Positions 1 to 8,367 of a DNA stretch of 64,000 bases are shown here, one piece after another. The translations under genes and the position numbers were made by a program. Every line of letters begins with the position of its first letter. The first letter of the stretch is position 1. Source of the stretch: Chryseobacterium salivictor (lineage in GTDB: Bacteria > Bacteroidota > Bacteroidia > Flavobacteriales > Weeksellaceae); NCBI RefSeq assembly GCF_004359195.1, contig NZ_CP037954.1, forward strand, positions 2,294,001 through 2,358,000, given 5' to 3'. A model generated the notes under the pieces. That model was given only the letters and a program-made list of their open reading frames with translations. It was not told where the DNA came from and searched no databases.

Positions 1-901
1 CAATCATTTTTCGGTTATCGATGGTTACATCGATAATGACACTTCCTTTTTTCATTCCCATAACCATTTCTTCGGTAACAATAGGAACTGCACTTAATTT
101 TGCAAGTGCTCCGATTACTACATCAGCCCTTTTTAAACTCTTTGCTAATTCTTTGGGATCGATGATAGAAGTAGGAACACGCCCATCAACCATCATGTGC
201 AGACGGCGAAGTTTCGACAGGGAATTGTCAAAAACTTTTACGCTCGCTCCCAGACCTAAAGCTGCTTTGGTTGCGAATTCACCTACAATCCCAGCCCCTA
301 TAACGACAACCTCTGTTGGACGTACGCCGGTAATCCCACCCAACATTAATCCATTTGAAAGGGCTAATAATTCTGCTGCATAAAGAATAGAAATACTTCC
401 TGCAATTTCGCCAATCAGTCGTACCAAAGTCAATTGCTTGTACTCATCAGCAATGAATTCGAAAGCGATGGCATTGATTTTTTTCTCGGCCAATTTTTTA
501 AAATACTCTTTGTCGCGAAGATTGATCTGTAAAGCTGAAACCAAATAGGAGTTCATTTTCAGCATATCAATCTCTTCTGTAGTCGGAGGATTTATTTTTA
601 GCACCAGCTCCTGTTCAAAGGCTTCCCGCGGACTGTGAGTGATGAGCGCTCCAGATTCAGAATATTGCAAATCCGTAAAAAAAGAACCTTCACCTGCTCC
701 GGATTCTACAACGATGTGATGTCCGTTTGCTACTAATACCTGCACGGCGTCGGGGGTTATACAGGTCCTTCGTTCGTTAAGACAAGTTTCTCTTGGAATT
801 CCTATGCTGAATTGTTTTTCCTTTTTAACGATTTCCAATTTCTCCTCTTGAGGGAGTAAATCCTGTTCCGAAAATGGGGTAAAAATATGGGTATGACTCA
901 T
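1..901 (-). CDS. ald: Alanine dehydrogenase / PntA-like protein, N-terminal 300 residues (cut by window edge)
   Basis: The reading frame starts at ATG 901 and runs off the left edge without a stop. Visible: an IPRET segment (R37) and LKINPP (K102), which match the pyruvate-binding Arg and Lys of the alanine dehydrogenase/transhydrogenase-alpha fold, then a Rossmann motif GAGIVG at 202-207 and the IIDVTID segment near 290. The enzyme class oxidises L-alanine to pyruvate with NAD. About 30 residues precede the usual family N-terminus. The segment that carries the catalytic His in classical alanine dehydrogenases reads LVSALQI here, so the visible part looks closer to transhydrogenase alpha in that loop; the annotation as alanine dehydrogenase follows the usual Bacteroidota naming. 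A TATCTTTG -7 element lies 45 bases upstream (946-953, minus). Confidence 0.8.
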   Translation of the reverse strand, partial: MSHTHIFTPFSEQDLLPQEEKLEIVKKEKQFSIGIPRETCLNERRTCITPDAVQVLVANGHHIVVESGAGEGSFFTDLQYSESGALITHSPREAFEQELVLKINPPTTEEIDMLKMNSYLVSALQINLRDKEYFKKLAEKKINAIAFEFIADEYKQLTLVRLIGEIAGSISILYAAELLALSNGLMLGGITGVRPTEVVVIGAGIVGEFATKAALGLGASVKVFDNSLSKLRRLHMMVDGRVPTSIIDPKELAKSLKRADVVIGALAKLSAVPIVTEEMVMGMKKGSVIIDVTIDNRKMI

Positions 902-945
902 TTTATAAGTTTTGATAAGGAAGCTGATTCAAAAAAATCAGTATG

Positions 946-953
946 CAAAGATA
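946..953 (-). promoter_or_regulatory. -7 element (TATCTTTG) for the alanine-dehydrogenase-like gene
   Basis: Minus-strand TATCTTTG fits the Bacteroidota -7 consensus TAnnTTTG. It implies a leader of about 40 bases that contains a small CTGATT/AATCAG stem (923-941). Confidence 0.5.
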
Positions 954-982
954 CAATGATTTGATTATTAATTGGGCAAATT

Positions 983-1390
983 CTACCGGAAGTTAATGAT
1001 GCGGTATTCTCCATCATTTTCAATGCTCATTTCGTGATGGGGGAAATGGGCGAGTTCGGCTTCATACACTTCTGGCCATTCGATAATGCATAAAAAAGAA
1101 TTGTCCAGATATTCGTGGATGCCGATGTCTTCAACTTCATCGGTGGATTTCATGCGGTACAGATCAAAGTGAAAAACGTTTCCCTTCGGGGTGTCATATT
1201 CGTTTACAATCGCATAAGTAGGAGAGGAGACTTCATCCTGGCTTCCTAAATTTTTCAGAAGGAATTGGGTAAATGTTGTTTTTCCTGCGCCCAGATTTCC
1301 CTTCAATAAAAGAATATTATGCTTAAATTCTGGCAGAATTTGATCGGTTACCTTTTGCCAGTCTTCAATTTTATTAATTTTAAATTCCAT
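983..1390 (-). CDS. tsaE: tRNA threonylcarbamoyladenosine biosynthesis ATPase TsaE
   Basis: A 135-residue P-loop protein, normal TsaE length. Walker A GNLGAGKTT at 31-39 is followed by the family's SSPTY (56-60), HFDLYRM and IIEWPE signatures. TsaE is the ATPase that works with TsaB and TsaD to place threonylcarbamoyl on A37 of ANN-decoding tRNAs in the cytoplasm. It starts 2 bases after the stop of the isoaspartyl peptidase gene on the same strand, so the two are probably co-transcribed. tsaB and tsaD are not in the window. Confidence 0.95.
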   Translation of the reverse strand: MEFKINKIEDWQKVTDQILPEFKHNILLLKGNLGAGKTTFTQFLLKNLGSQDEVSSPTYAIVNEYDTPKGNVFHFDLYRMKSTDEVEDIGIHEYLDNSFLCIIEWPEVYEAELAHFPHHEMSIENDGEYRIINFR

Positions 1391-1392
1391 GT

Positions 1393-2397
1393 TTATTTAT
1401 AAATTTCAATGAAGATTTCACCATCTTCAGTAATGGCACCACGGTACATTCCTGCAGTATTAAAAGGCATTGCTATATTTCCGTCTTTATCTAAAGCGAT
1501 TAAACCGCCGTCACCGCCCATTTTTCCGATCTCGTCGATGGTTTCCTGGGTGGCTGTTTTAATGTCTTTATTTTGATATTCCATTTTTGCGGCAATTGTT
1601 CTGGCAGCCGTTGCCCGGATGAAATATTCGCCCCAACCGGTTGCTGAAATTCCAACTTGAGAATTGGCATAAGTTCCGGCACCAATAATAGGGGCATCGC
1701 CAATTCTGCCATATTTTTTGTTGGTCATTCCGCCTGTTGAAGTTCCGGCGGTGATATTTCCGTCTTTATCTAAAGCAACTGCGCCAACAGTTCCGAATTT
1801 TTGGTCGATTTCGTAAGATTCCGGCAAGGTGTTCTGAGAGATTTTTTTCTTTGTATTTAATGATTCTTTCTGTTTCAGTTTTTGCAATCCATCCCAACGC
1901 TCTTTCGTCCAGAAATAGGCCGGATCTACAATTTCTAAGTTTTGGTCTTTCGCAAATTGTTCTGCGCCAACGCCTGATAACATCACGTGTTCAGATTTTT
2001 GCATTACAGCAATTGCCGTTTTTATTGGATTTTTAATGGTGTGAACGCCCGCTATTGCTCCGGCAGATTTGTCCTTTCCATACATGATGGAAGCATCGAG
2101 TTCATTCTTTCCGTCTGCGGTGAAAACGGCTCCTTTTCCGGCATTAAATAACGGTGAATCTTCCATGACGGTGATCGAAGCAGCGACTGCATCTATCGAC
2201 GAATTTCCTTTTTGAATCTCAGCATATCCTGCTTTCAAGGCTTCTGAAAGTTTGGCTTTATAAGCATTTTCCTTTTCTGCAGTCATGCTGGATTTGAGAA
2301 TTGTTCCGGCGCCGCCATGAATGACGAGGACGTATTTTTTTTGTGCCGTCATCATCAGTGAAAAAGTAACGATGGAAGCGAGTAGGAGTTTTTTCAT
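1393..2397 (-). CDS. Secreted isoaspartyl peptidase / L-asparaginase (N-terminal nucleophile hydrolase)
   Basis: 334 residues from ATG 2397; an in-frame TTG two codons upstream is less likely. Residues 1-18 form a signal peptide, pointing to export to the periplasm. The mature part starts with the family's VLVIHGGAGT (24-32). The segment FGTVGAVALD carries the expected nucleophile Thr203, where the precursor cleaves itself into alpha and beta chains, and the GTSTGG and GAGTYA motifs follow. The family removes isoaspartyl (beta-aspartyl) residues from peptides and can hydrolyse asparagine. A TAAATTTG -7 element lies at 2417-2424, giving a leader of about 15 bases. tsaE follows directly. The exact substrate cannot be read from sequence. 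Confidence 0.9.
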   Translation of the reverse strand: MKKLLLASIVTFSLMMTAQKKYVLVIHGGAGTILKSSMTAEKENAYKAKLSEALKAGYAEIQKGNSSIDAVAASITVMEDSPLFNAGKGAVFTADGKNELDASIMYGKDKSAGAIAGVHTIKNPIKTAIAVMQKSEHVMLSGVGAEQFAKDQNLEIVDPAYFWTKERWDGLQKLKQKESLNTKKKISQNTLPESYEIDQKFGTVGAVALDKDGNITAGTSTGGMTNKKYGRIGDAPIIGAGTYANSQVGISATGWGEYFIRATAARTIAAKMEYQNKDIKTATQETIDEIGKMGGDGGLIALDKDGNIAMPFNTAGMYRGAITEDGEIFIEIYK

Positions 2398-2416
2398 TGT
2401 CAATCGAATTATTTGT

Positions 2417-2424
2417 CAAATTTA
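2417..2424 (-). promoter_or_regulatory. -7 element (TAAATTTG) for isoaspartyl peptidase-tsaE
   Basis: Exact TAnnTTTG match on the minus strand, 19 bases before ATG 2397. Confidence 0.5.
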
Positions 2425-2620
2425 TTGTTTTTTTTCTTCATCAGTGAAAAAGCGGTTCTCAATTTCTTTGACTCATTGCTCATTAGCCTTTATTCATCAA
2501 TAGTAAACCTTTGTATCCCCGAAAAACTATCCTATTCAATATTAATTTCAGCAAGAGGTTGTTGATAAGTTTTGGGCATCGAAACGGTTACAATGATAAG
2601 GAAAACAAAAACTTTATTCC

Positions 2621-2628
2621 TATTTTTA
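2621..2628 (+). promoter_or_regulatory. -7-like element (TATTTTTA) abutting the dnaG start
   Basis: TATTTTTA differs from TAnnTTTG only in the last base. It ends four bases before ATG 2633, so transcription would start at or next to the A of the start codon (leaderless). I see no clear -33 TTTG at the usual distance. Confidence 0.4.
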
Positions 2629-2632
2629 CCGA

Positions 2633-4609
2633 ATGATTTCTAAGCAAACAATCGATAAAATATTTTCTGCTGTTCGGGTAGAGGAAATCATCGGCGAATA
2701 TGTACAACTCAAGCGGGCAGGCTCTAACTTTAAAGGATTAAGTCCTTTTCATGATGAGAAATCGCCGAGTTTCGTAGTGTCGCCGAGCAAACAGATTTGG
2801 AAAGATTTCTCCAGCGGAAAAGGTGGAACTGCAATTTCTTTTTTAATGGAGATTGAGAATTTCACGTATCCCGAAGCGCTGAAACATGCTGCGAAAAAAT
2901 ACGGAATCGAAATTGAAGAGGATAAACGCGAACTCACGGAAGAGCAAAAACAGGCGCAAACCGATAAGGAGCTGCTTTATAAAATTCATGAGATTGCAAA
3001 CGATTTCTTTCAGCATCAACTTTTTGAAACGGAAGAAGGAACGACCATCGCTTATTCTTATTTTAAAGAGCGCGAACTTCGGGATGATATTATCAAAAAA
3101 TTCCAGTTGGGATATTCGCCGGAACAAAGAAATGCGTTTACAGAATTTGCTTTAAATAAAGGATATTCCAAAGAAATTCTGGAGAAATCGGGACTTTCTA
3201 TTTTCCCGGAAAATGCACCGAACGGCATCGACCGTTTTCGGGAAAGGGTTTTGTTTCCGATTCACAGTTTCTCGGGCAGAGTTTTAGGTTTTGGTGCCAG
3301 AATTCTCAAGAATAATGTAAAAACGGCCAAATATCTCAATTCTCCCGAAACCGAAATTTATCATAAATCCAGCGTTCTTTACGGATTGAGCCAGGGAAAA
3401 CAGTCGATTTCAAAAAATAACCTTTGCCTTCTGGTAGAAGGTTATATGGATGTAATCGCTCTTCATCAAAGCGGAATTGAAAATGTCGTAGCCAGCTCAG
3501 GAACAGCTTTGACCGTGGATCAAATCAAACTGATCAAGCGTTTAACCGAAAATGTAACGATCCTTTTTGATGGTGATCCTGCCGGAATTAAAGCCAGTTT
3601 CAGAAGCATCGATTTATTGTTGGCCGAGGAAATGAACATCCGGATTTTACTGTTTCCTGATGGTGATGATCCCGATTCTTTCTCGAGAAAACATCCGCAG
3701 GAATATGTCGAAAATTTCATTAAAACCAAAGCGAACGATTTTATCGATTTCAAAGCTGAGATTTTATTAAAAGAAGCCGGCGATGATCCGATAAAAAAAG
3801 CAGAAGCCATCCGAAATATCGTAAAGTCGGTCGCTTTCGTAAAAAATGCCCTGAAACAGGAAGTTTACCTGAAAGAGGTTGCTACCAAATTTGGAATTTC
3901 AGAGCAATCACTTTTTAATGAACTGAATGTTCAGAAACAGATTCAGAATCAGAACTTTTCCCCGCAACAGAGAGCAGAGCCGCAAGAAAGGCCGAAAATG
4001 GAAATTGTTCCTCCAACGATAATTTCGGTAAATCCTTTGTTGGAATTAGAGGAAAAGTTGGTGAAACACATGCTCAACTTTGGAGACCGGATTTTAGAAA
4101 AGTCAGATGCCGATAACCAACCGTTTAAAATTACGGTGATTGAAGAAATAATCAGTCACTTTAATGAAGATAATTATGAACCGCAATCCCCGGTTAACCG
4201 GAAAATAATTGAAGAATTAAAAAACGGATTAGCCAATAATGAGATTATTCAAAGTAATTTTTTCTTAACTTTAATGGATGAAACTATTGTTTCCAAAGTT
4301 TCAGGTGCCATTCTCGGAGATGACGAATTAAGCAACTGGGAAAAAAGCAATATTTTTCCGCCTAAACCGGGTGATAAATTAGAAGCGGAAATTGAAGATG
4401 ATATTCTCATTCATAAAAGTCATTTTATTGAAAAGATGATTTACGATATTGTAAAGAAATTGGATTCAGTAGGGGATGAAAATCCGGAAGAGTACTATGA
4501 ATTGGTGAAAAAAATAATGATACTAAAAAGTCTTCTGAGCGAAATCAATAAAAAACTGAACCGCCAACTGACAAAAGGGCATAGTTTTTTTAGGGAACAA
4601 AAATTGTAA
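2633..4609 (+). CDS. dnaG: DNA primase DnaG (zinc-ligand cysteines missing)
   Basis: 658 residues, full length for a flavobacterial primase. DnaG makes the RNA primers for lagging-strand replication. N-terminal domain (1-100): the family's CPFHxEKxPSF reads SPFHDEKSPSF and the later C-F-x-C reads DFSS, so only His40 of the four zinc ligands remains (Ser37, Asp58, Ser61 replace Cys). The catalytic TOPRIM domain is intact: EGYMD at 269-273 and DGD at 313-315. The C-terminal third (about 440-658) is the variable helicase-binding region. clpP follows after 27 bases and is probably co-transcribed. The fold still looks conserved around the lost ligands, so this appears to be a lineage change rather than decay. 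Confidence 0.97.
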   Translation: MISKQTIDKIFSAVRVEEIIGEYVQLKRAGSNFKGLSPFHDEKSPSFVVSPSKQIWKDFSSGKGGTAISFLMEIENFTYPEALKHAAKKYGIEIEEDKRELTEEQKQAQTDKELLYKIHEIANDFFQHQLFETEEGTTIAYSYFKERELRDDIIKKFQLGYSPEQRNAFTEFALNKGYSKEILEKSGLSIFPENAPNGIDRFRERVLFPIHSFSGRVLGFGARILKNNVKTAKYLNSPETEIYHKSSVLYGLSQGKQSISKNNLCLLVEGYMDVIALHQSGIENVVASSGTALTVDQIKLIKRLTENVTILFDGDPAGIKASFRSIDLLLAEEMNIRILLFPDGDDPDSFSRKHPQEYVENFIKTKANDFIDFKAEILLKEAGDDPIKKAEAIRNIVKSVAFVKNALKQEVYLKEVATKFGISEQSLFNELNVQKQIQNQNFSPQQRAEPQERPKMEIVPPTIISVNPLLELEEKLVKHMLNFGDRILEKSDADNQPFKITVIEEIISHFNEDNYEPQSPVNRKIIEELKNGLANNEIIQSNFFLTLMDETIVSKVSGAILGDDELSNWEKSNIFPPKPGDKLEAEIEDDILIHKSHFIEKMIYDIVKKLDSVGDENPEEYYELVKKIMILKSLLSEINKKLNRQLTKGHSFFREQKL

Positions 4610-4636
4610 ACTACATAATGCAAAAAAAAATAAGTA

Positions 4637-5320
4637 ATGGATATTAAAAAAGATTTCAGAGATTTCTCTGTAAAACATTTAGGAAACAGCGGACTGGCGA
4701 CTGATCAATATATGGGAATGTTTAACCCAACCAGTCTGACGCCGTATATCATGGAAGAAAGACGCTTGAACGTTGCTCAAATGGACGTTTTTTCCCGATT
4801 AATGATGGACCGTATTATTTTCCTGGGAACAGGAATTGATGACCAGGTGGCGAATATCGTCACAGCGCAGTTGCTTTTCCTGGAAAGTTCTGATGCCTCA
4901 AAAGACATTCAGATTTACATCAACTCTCCCGGTGGAAGCGTATATGCAGGTTTGGGAATTTACGACACCATGCAGATTATTAAGCCCGACGTTGCGACAA
5001 TCTGTACCGGAATGGCTGCCTCAATGGGCGCAGTTCTTTTGGTTGCCGGTGCAAAAGGAAAACGTTCTGCATTAAAACATTCAAGAGTGATGATTCACCA
5101 GCCGAGTGGTGGAGCACAGGGTGTTGCATCCGACATGGAAATCAATTTGCGCGAAATGCTGAAACTGAAAAAAGAACTCTACGACATCATTTCTGAACAT
5201 TCAGGACAAACCTACGAGTGGGTGGAGAAAGCCTCTGACAGAGATTATTGGATGACTTCCGGGGAAGCCAAAGATTTTGGAATGGTTGATGAAGTTCTTC
5301 AAAGAAAAACAGAGAAATAA
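4637..5320 (+). CDS. clpP: ATP-dependent Clp protease proteolytic subunit ClpP
   Basis: 227 residues. Catalytic triad Ser129 (GMAASMGA), His154 (VMIHQP) and Asp203 (DRDYW) sit at the same spacing as E. coli Ser111/His136/Asp185. An N-terminal stretch of about 18 residues precedes the core, as in other Bacteroidota ClpP. The protein forms the barrel-shaped protease that degrades substrates delivered by ClpX or ClpC. It lies 27 bases after dnaG and ends before a strong terminator at 5341-5378. The adaptor ATPase is not in the window. Confidence 0.97.
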   Translation: MDIKKDFRDFSVKHLGNSGLATDQYMGMFNPTSLTPYIMEERRLNVAQMDVFSRLMMDRIIFLGTGIDDQVANIVTAQLLFLESSDASKDIQIYINSPGGSVYAGLGIYDTMQIIKPDVATICTGMAASMGAVLLVAGAKGKRSALKHSRVMIHQPSGGAQGVASDMEINLREMLKLKKELYDIISEHSGQTYEWVEKASDRDYWMTSGEAKDFGMVDEVLQRKTEK

Positions 5321-5340
5321 ATCTCAAGATTTGTTATAAA

Positions 5341-5378
5341 AAAGAGAGAACGTCCCAAAGGAATGTTCTCTCTTTTTA
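5341..5378 (+). terminator. Rho-independent terminator after dnaG-clpP
   Basis: Perfect 11-bp stem AAAGAGAGAAC (5341-5351) / GTTCTCTCTTT (5365-5375) followed by T residues. Confidence 0.85.
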
Positions 5379-5423
5379 TAATTATTTTCAAATGTTACAA
5401 CAAATGGTGAACTTGAAATAATC

Positions 5424-6107
5424 TTAAAAATTTATTTTCATGCCCAATCCGTTGTTGTTTGTGACAAGATAATATTCTTTTACCGGTTTTAAATTTGAAG
5501 CGGTTTCAGTTCTTATTCTTTTCATTTGAGAACTGCCTGAAATTTTCATGATAAGTCCGGCTCCCATTCCTGCCAATCCAATAATCAGTGGAACAGGACT
5601 TCCTTTTGATTCAATATTTTGATTTGGTGAACTTACAGTTTCTGATGCGGAAGACAGATTGAGGATTCCACCAACCAAAAAACAGGCGCCACCTCCAACC
5701 AGAAAACCAGTACCAAGCTGACTCAGTTTTTTCGCCTTAATATAATCGGCATTATTGATGAAATTGTTGATTTTCAAAACGGTTGTTGCCGGTTGTTTCG
5801 AATGAAGGTGATTCACATTTTCTGCCATTGCTTCGGTTGTTGGAGACTCACTTTCAGTTAAATTTCCGTTAACCGGTTCAGAATCAAATACAATACTTTT
5901 GACAGAGTTATCATACAGAAACTCTTCTTTTCCGGTTTCTGTATTTATAAAGGTGACTTTTCCTTTTTCATAAATTAAATGGGTGTAATTTATTTTTAAA
6001 TCAGTGGAAGTATTGATCACTCCTTTTGATGATTTTTGTGGAATTTTAACTTGAGAAAATAAAAACCCACCAAGTAAAAAGGTACCGACAATAATTATTT
6101 TTTTCAT
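5424..6107 (-). CDS. Uncharacterised membrane protein with signal peptide
   Basis: 227 residues when started at MKKIII (ATG 6107); upstream codons in the frame would overlap the end of tpiA and are unlikely. Visible: a hydrophobic signal/anchor at 2-18, a soluble Ser/Thr-rich middle with a sequence resembling a small beta domain (LKINYTHLIYEKGKV), then two glycine-rich hydrophobic segments near 137-160 and 178-195 that look like a helical hairpin in the membrane. I do not recognise the family. It is the last gene of the minus-strand run DUF1599 to tpiA, 16 bases after tpiA. Confidence 0.7.
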   Translation of the reverse strand: MKKIIIVGTFLLGGFLFSQVKIPQKSSKGVINTSTDLKINYTHLIYEKGKVTFINTETGKEEFLYDNSVKSIVFDSEPVNGNLTESESPTTEAMAENVNHLHSKQPATTVLKINNFINNADYIKAKKLSQLGTGFLVGGGACFLVGGILNLSSASETVSSPNQNIESKGSPVPLIIGLAGMGAGLIMKISGSSQMKRIRTETASNLKPVKEYYLVTNNNGLGMKINF

Positions 6108-6123
6108 AATTAAATTAAATAAA

Positions 6124-6885
6124 TCAGGCGTTAAACCCTTCGATAATTTTAGCAAAATCGTCCACTTTCAAAGCAGCTCCACCGATTAAACCACCGTCAA
6201 TATCAGGTTGGGAGAAGATTTCTTTGGCGTTGTCAGGTTTCACAGATCCGCCGTAGAGAATTGAAATTTCGTCAGCAACATCTTGTCCGTATTTACCGGC
6301 AATTAAATTTCGGATATGGGCGTGAATTTCCTGTGCTTGCTCAGGCGAAGCTGTTTCTCCGGTGCCGATTGCCCAAACCGGTTCGTAAGCGATTACGACT
6401 TTTTTAATTTCGTCAGCAGTTAAAGTGAAAAGAGCCTCTTCAGTTTGGTTTTTTACCACTTCTAAATGTTGGCCGGCTTTTCTTTGCTCCAAAGTTTCAC
6501 CATTACAGTAAATCGGCGTCAAGCCTTTGTCCAAAGCCAATTTTACTTTTACATTACAAAGAGCATCGGTTTCACCATGGTATAATCTTCTTTCAGAATG
6601 ACCGATAATTGCACCGGCCGCATGAATAGATGCCAACATATCTGCCGAAATTTCCCCCGTGTAAGCGCCGCTTTCGTGCTCGCTGATGTCCTGTGCGAAA
6701 ACGCCGATTTCATTGTGGGCAAAAACATCTTTTGCCATCATTAAATACAGTGATGGTGGCGCAATCCAGACTTCACAATGAGTTGCGTTGTGTTTTTTGT
6801 AATCTAATAATTGAAACATTAATTGCTGTGCTTCAATCACATTTTTATTCATTTTCCAGTTTCCTGCAACGATGTTTTTTCTCAT
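6124..6885 (-). CDS. tpiA: Triosephosphate isomerase
   Basis: 253 residues from ATG 6885 (a TTG two codons upstream is also open). Catalytic residues are all in place: Asn9 and Lys11 in GNWKMN, His96 in GHSERR, Glu168 in AYEPVWAIGTG; the phosphate loop GGSVKPDN and the C-terminal GGAAL are present. It interconverts dihydroxyacetone phosphate and glyceraldehyde-3-phosphate in the cytoplasm. It sits 14 bases after the TerB-like gene on the same strand. Confidence 0.97.
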   Translation of the reverse strand: MRKNIVAGNWKMNKNVIEAQQLMFQLLDYKKHNATHCEVWIAPPSLYLMMAKDVFAHNEIGVFAQDISEHESGAYTGEISADMLASIHAAGAIIGHSERRLYHGETDALCNVKVKLALDKGLTPIYCNGETLEQRKAGQHLEVVKNQTEEALFTLTADEIKKVVIAYEPVWAIGTGETASPEQAQEIHAHIRNLIAGKYGQDVADEISILYGGSVKPDNAKEIFSQPDIDGGLIGGAALKVDDFAKIIEGFNA

Positions 6886-6899
6886 GGTCAAATATTTAT

Positions 6900-7256
6900 T
6901 TAATTAAGTTGCCAAATGTCTTTAAGGATCTGATAGAAATCGTGTTCGGTGTCAGAAACCTGCTCATCTGCTTTTATCAGCGTTTTTGCAAATTGTCTGA
7001 AAGATATTCTTTCTTTCTCTGTGGAATCATCCAGAAAACACTGCGCGTGAAATTCAAAATGCAGCTTCCATTCTTCGGGTTTTAAAAGAGCAATAACTTC
7101 TAATTCGTCATCCAAGTCCATTTTAAATGGAAATTCATCGGCTAGATATTGCTGAATCATCATTCCTTCTTGCGGAGCAAATTCGCCATCAACAGAGGAA
7201 AGAATCATTAACAGGTGATAACCGGCAATCGATTTATTTGATTTTTTTTGATTCAT
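6900..7256 (-). CDS. Small TerB-like helical protein
   Basis: 118 residues, predicted all-helical and acidic. The opening IAGYHLLMILSSVDGEF, with an acidic turn after a hydrophobic helix, and the later KADEQVSDTEHDF resemble the paired acidic motifs of TerB/DjlA-type domains, which may bind divalent metal. The call is by eye only. It lies 6 bases after the DoxX-like gene and 14 bases before tpiA, inside one operon. Its role is unknown. Confidence 0.6.
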   Translation of the reverse strand: MNQKKSNKSIAGYHLLMILSSVDGEFAPQEGMMIQQYLADEFPFKMDLDDELEVIALLKPEEWKLHFEFHAQCFLDDSTEKERISFRQFAKTLIKADEQVSDTEHDFYQILKDIWQLN

Positions 7257-7262
7257 TATCGT

Positions 7263-8357
7263 TTAATTTTTTTGTTTAATATAATCTTCGGCAGACATTT
7301 TATCTACAATTTTTCCTTTCTTTAAAGTAAGGACAAAGGGGTTGCTTCTGGCTATTGTTTTAATTGCCGTGCCATCCATCATTGTATTATTAATGGTTTT
7401 AAAGGTATTGGGATTGGTAGAAATACCCATAACCAGAGCGTCTTTTTGTTGGCTCAATTTGGCTTCGGCCTGCGCTAAAACTTCGGTATCGGCCTGTTTC
7501 GGATTGTACGAAAAAATAAGAATCGCTTTTGGGGCTTTCAGCATTTCGCCGGTCAAATCGATGCCGTCTGCGGTTTCCGGTTTGAATTTAGAAATCTCCG
7601 ATTCATAACCTTGTTTAACCAGCTTAGAAGTTGTCTTATCGTCCTGAATCATCCAGGGAGAACCTTCTTCCCAATATTTCTTTTCATTGACATAATCATC
7701 CTGATTGACTTCTAAAATGTCTCCTGTTTTTTTGTTTTTTAGAGAATAATAGGTTTTAAATTGGGACGGATTTTCAGCAATATTTTGTTTCTCGATATTG
7801 AGGTCGGTGCCAATTTTATAATCTCTGAAATCAATAATCGGTTCGTGGGTAATTCCCCAGCTGATTACAAAAATCATGGCCAGAAATGCAAAAGCAGAAA
7901 GGTATTTCTTAAGGTTTGATTTTTGTTCAGTTTCATTAAAATCTTTCCGATAAAGAAAATATAAAACGAGCAGTCCTATCAACAGTATAATATCTTTCCA
8001 GAAACTTTGCCAGGGTTGCATTTTCAGGGCGTCACCAAAACAACCACAATCGGTTACCACATTAAAATAGGCTGAATAAAAAGTAAGAAAAGCAAAGAAA
8101 ACGCACAAAGCAATCAATGTGGAAAGCGTGAACTTCAATTGACTTTTTATTAACAGTAAAAATCCGAAAACCATTTCCAGAACAACAACGAGCACTGCAA
8201 TTACGAGCGCCTGTCTTTCCATAAATGGAATGTTGAAGACGGCAGGTGAAAAATATTCTTCCAATTTAAATGAAAATCCTACTGCGTCTACGGCTTTTAC
8301 AAAACCTGATGCAATAAAAACTAATGCAATTGCAATTCTTAGTATATGTTTCAACAT
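7263..8357 (-). CDS. DoxX/MauE-like membrane protein of the BT_3928 type
   Basis: 364 residues. Four or five transmembrane helices occupy 1-165: the opening RIAIALVFIASGFVKAVD is typical of DoxX/MauE-like quinone-linked membrane proteins, and a conserved-looking VTDCGCFGDAL loop (about 105-115) holds a paired Cys in a CxC arrangement. The remaining 200 residues are soluble and end in a thioredoxin-like fold lacking an obvious CxxC (AILIFSYNP, VLTLKKGKIV). Families of this type are found throughout Bacteroidota, and a role in periplasmic redox chemistry is inferred from the fold only. It lies 10 bases after the DUF1599 gene. Confidence 0.75.
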   Translation of the reverse strand: MLKHILRIAIALVFIASGFVKAVDAVGFSFKLEEYFSPAVFNIPFMERQALVIAVLVVVLEMVFGFLLLIKSQLKFTLSTLIALCVFFAFLTFYSAYFNVVTDCGCFGDALKMQPWQSFWKDIILLIGLLVLYFLYRKDFNETEQKSNLKKYLSAFAFLAMIFVISWGITHEPIIDFRDYKIGTDLNIEKQNIAENPSQFKTYYSLKNKKTGDILEVNQDDYVNEKKYWEEGSPWMIQDDKTTSKLVKQGYESEISKFKPETADGIDLTGEMLKAPKAILIFSYNPKQADTEVLAQAEAKLSQQKDALVMGISTNPNTFKTINNTMMDGTAIKTIARSNPFVLTLKKGKIVDKMSAEDYIKQKN

Positions 8358-8367
8358 ATCAATTCAG

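Noticed and set aside
6693..7085. 130-residue plus-strand frame opposite tpiA and the TerB-like gene
   Set aside because: Antisense shadow of two well-supported genes.
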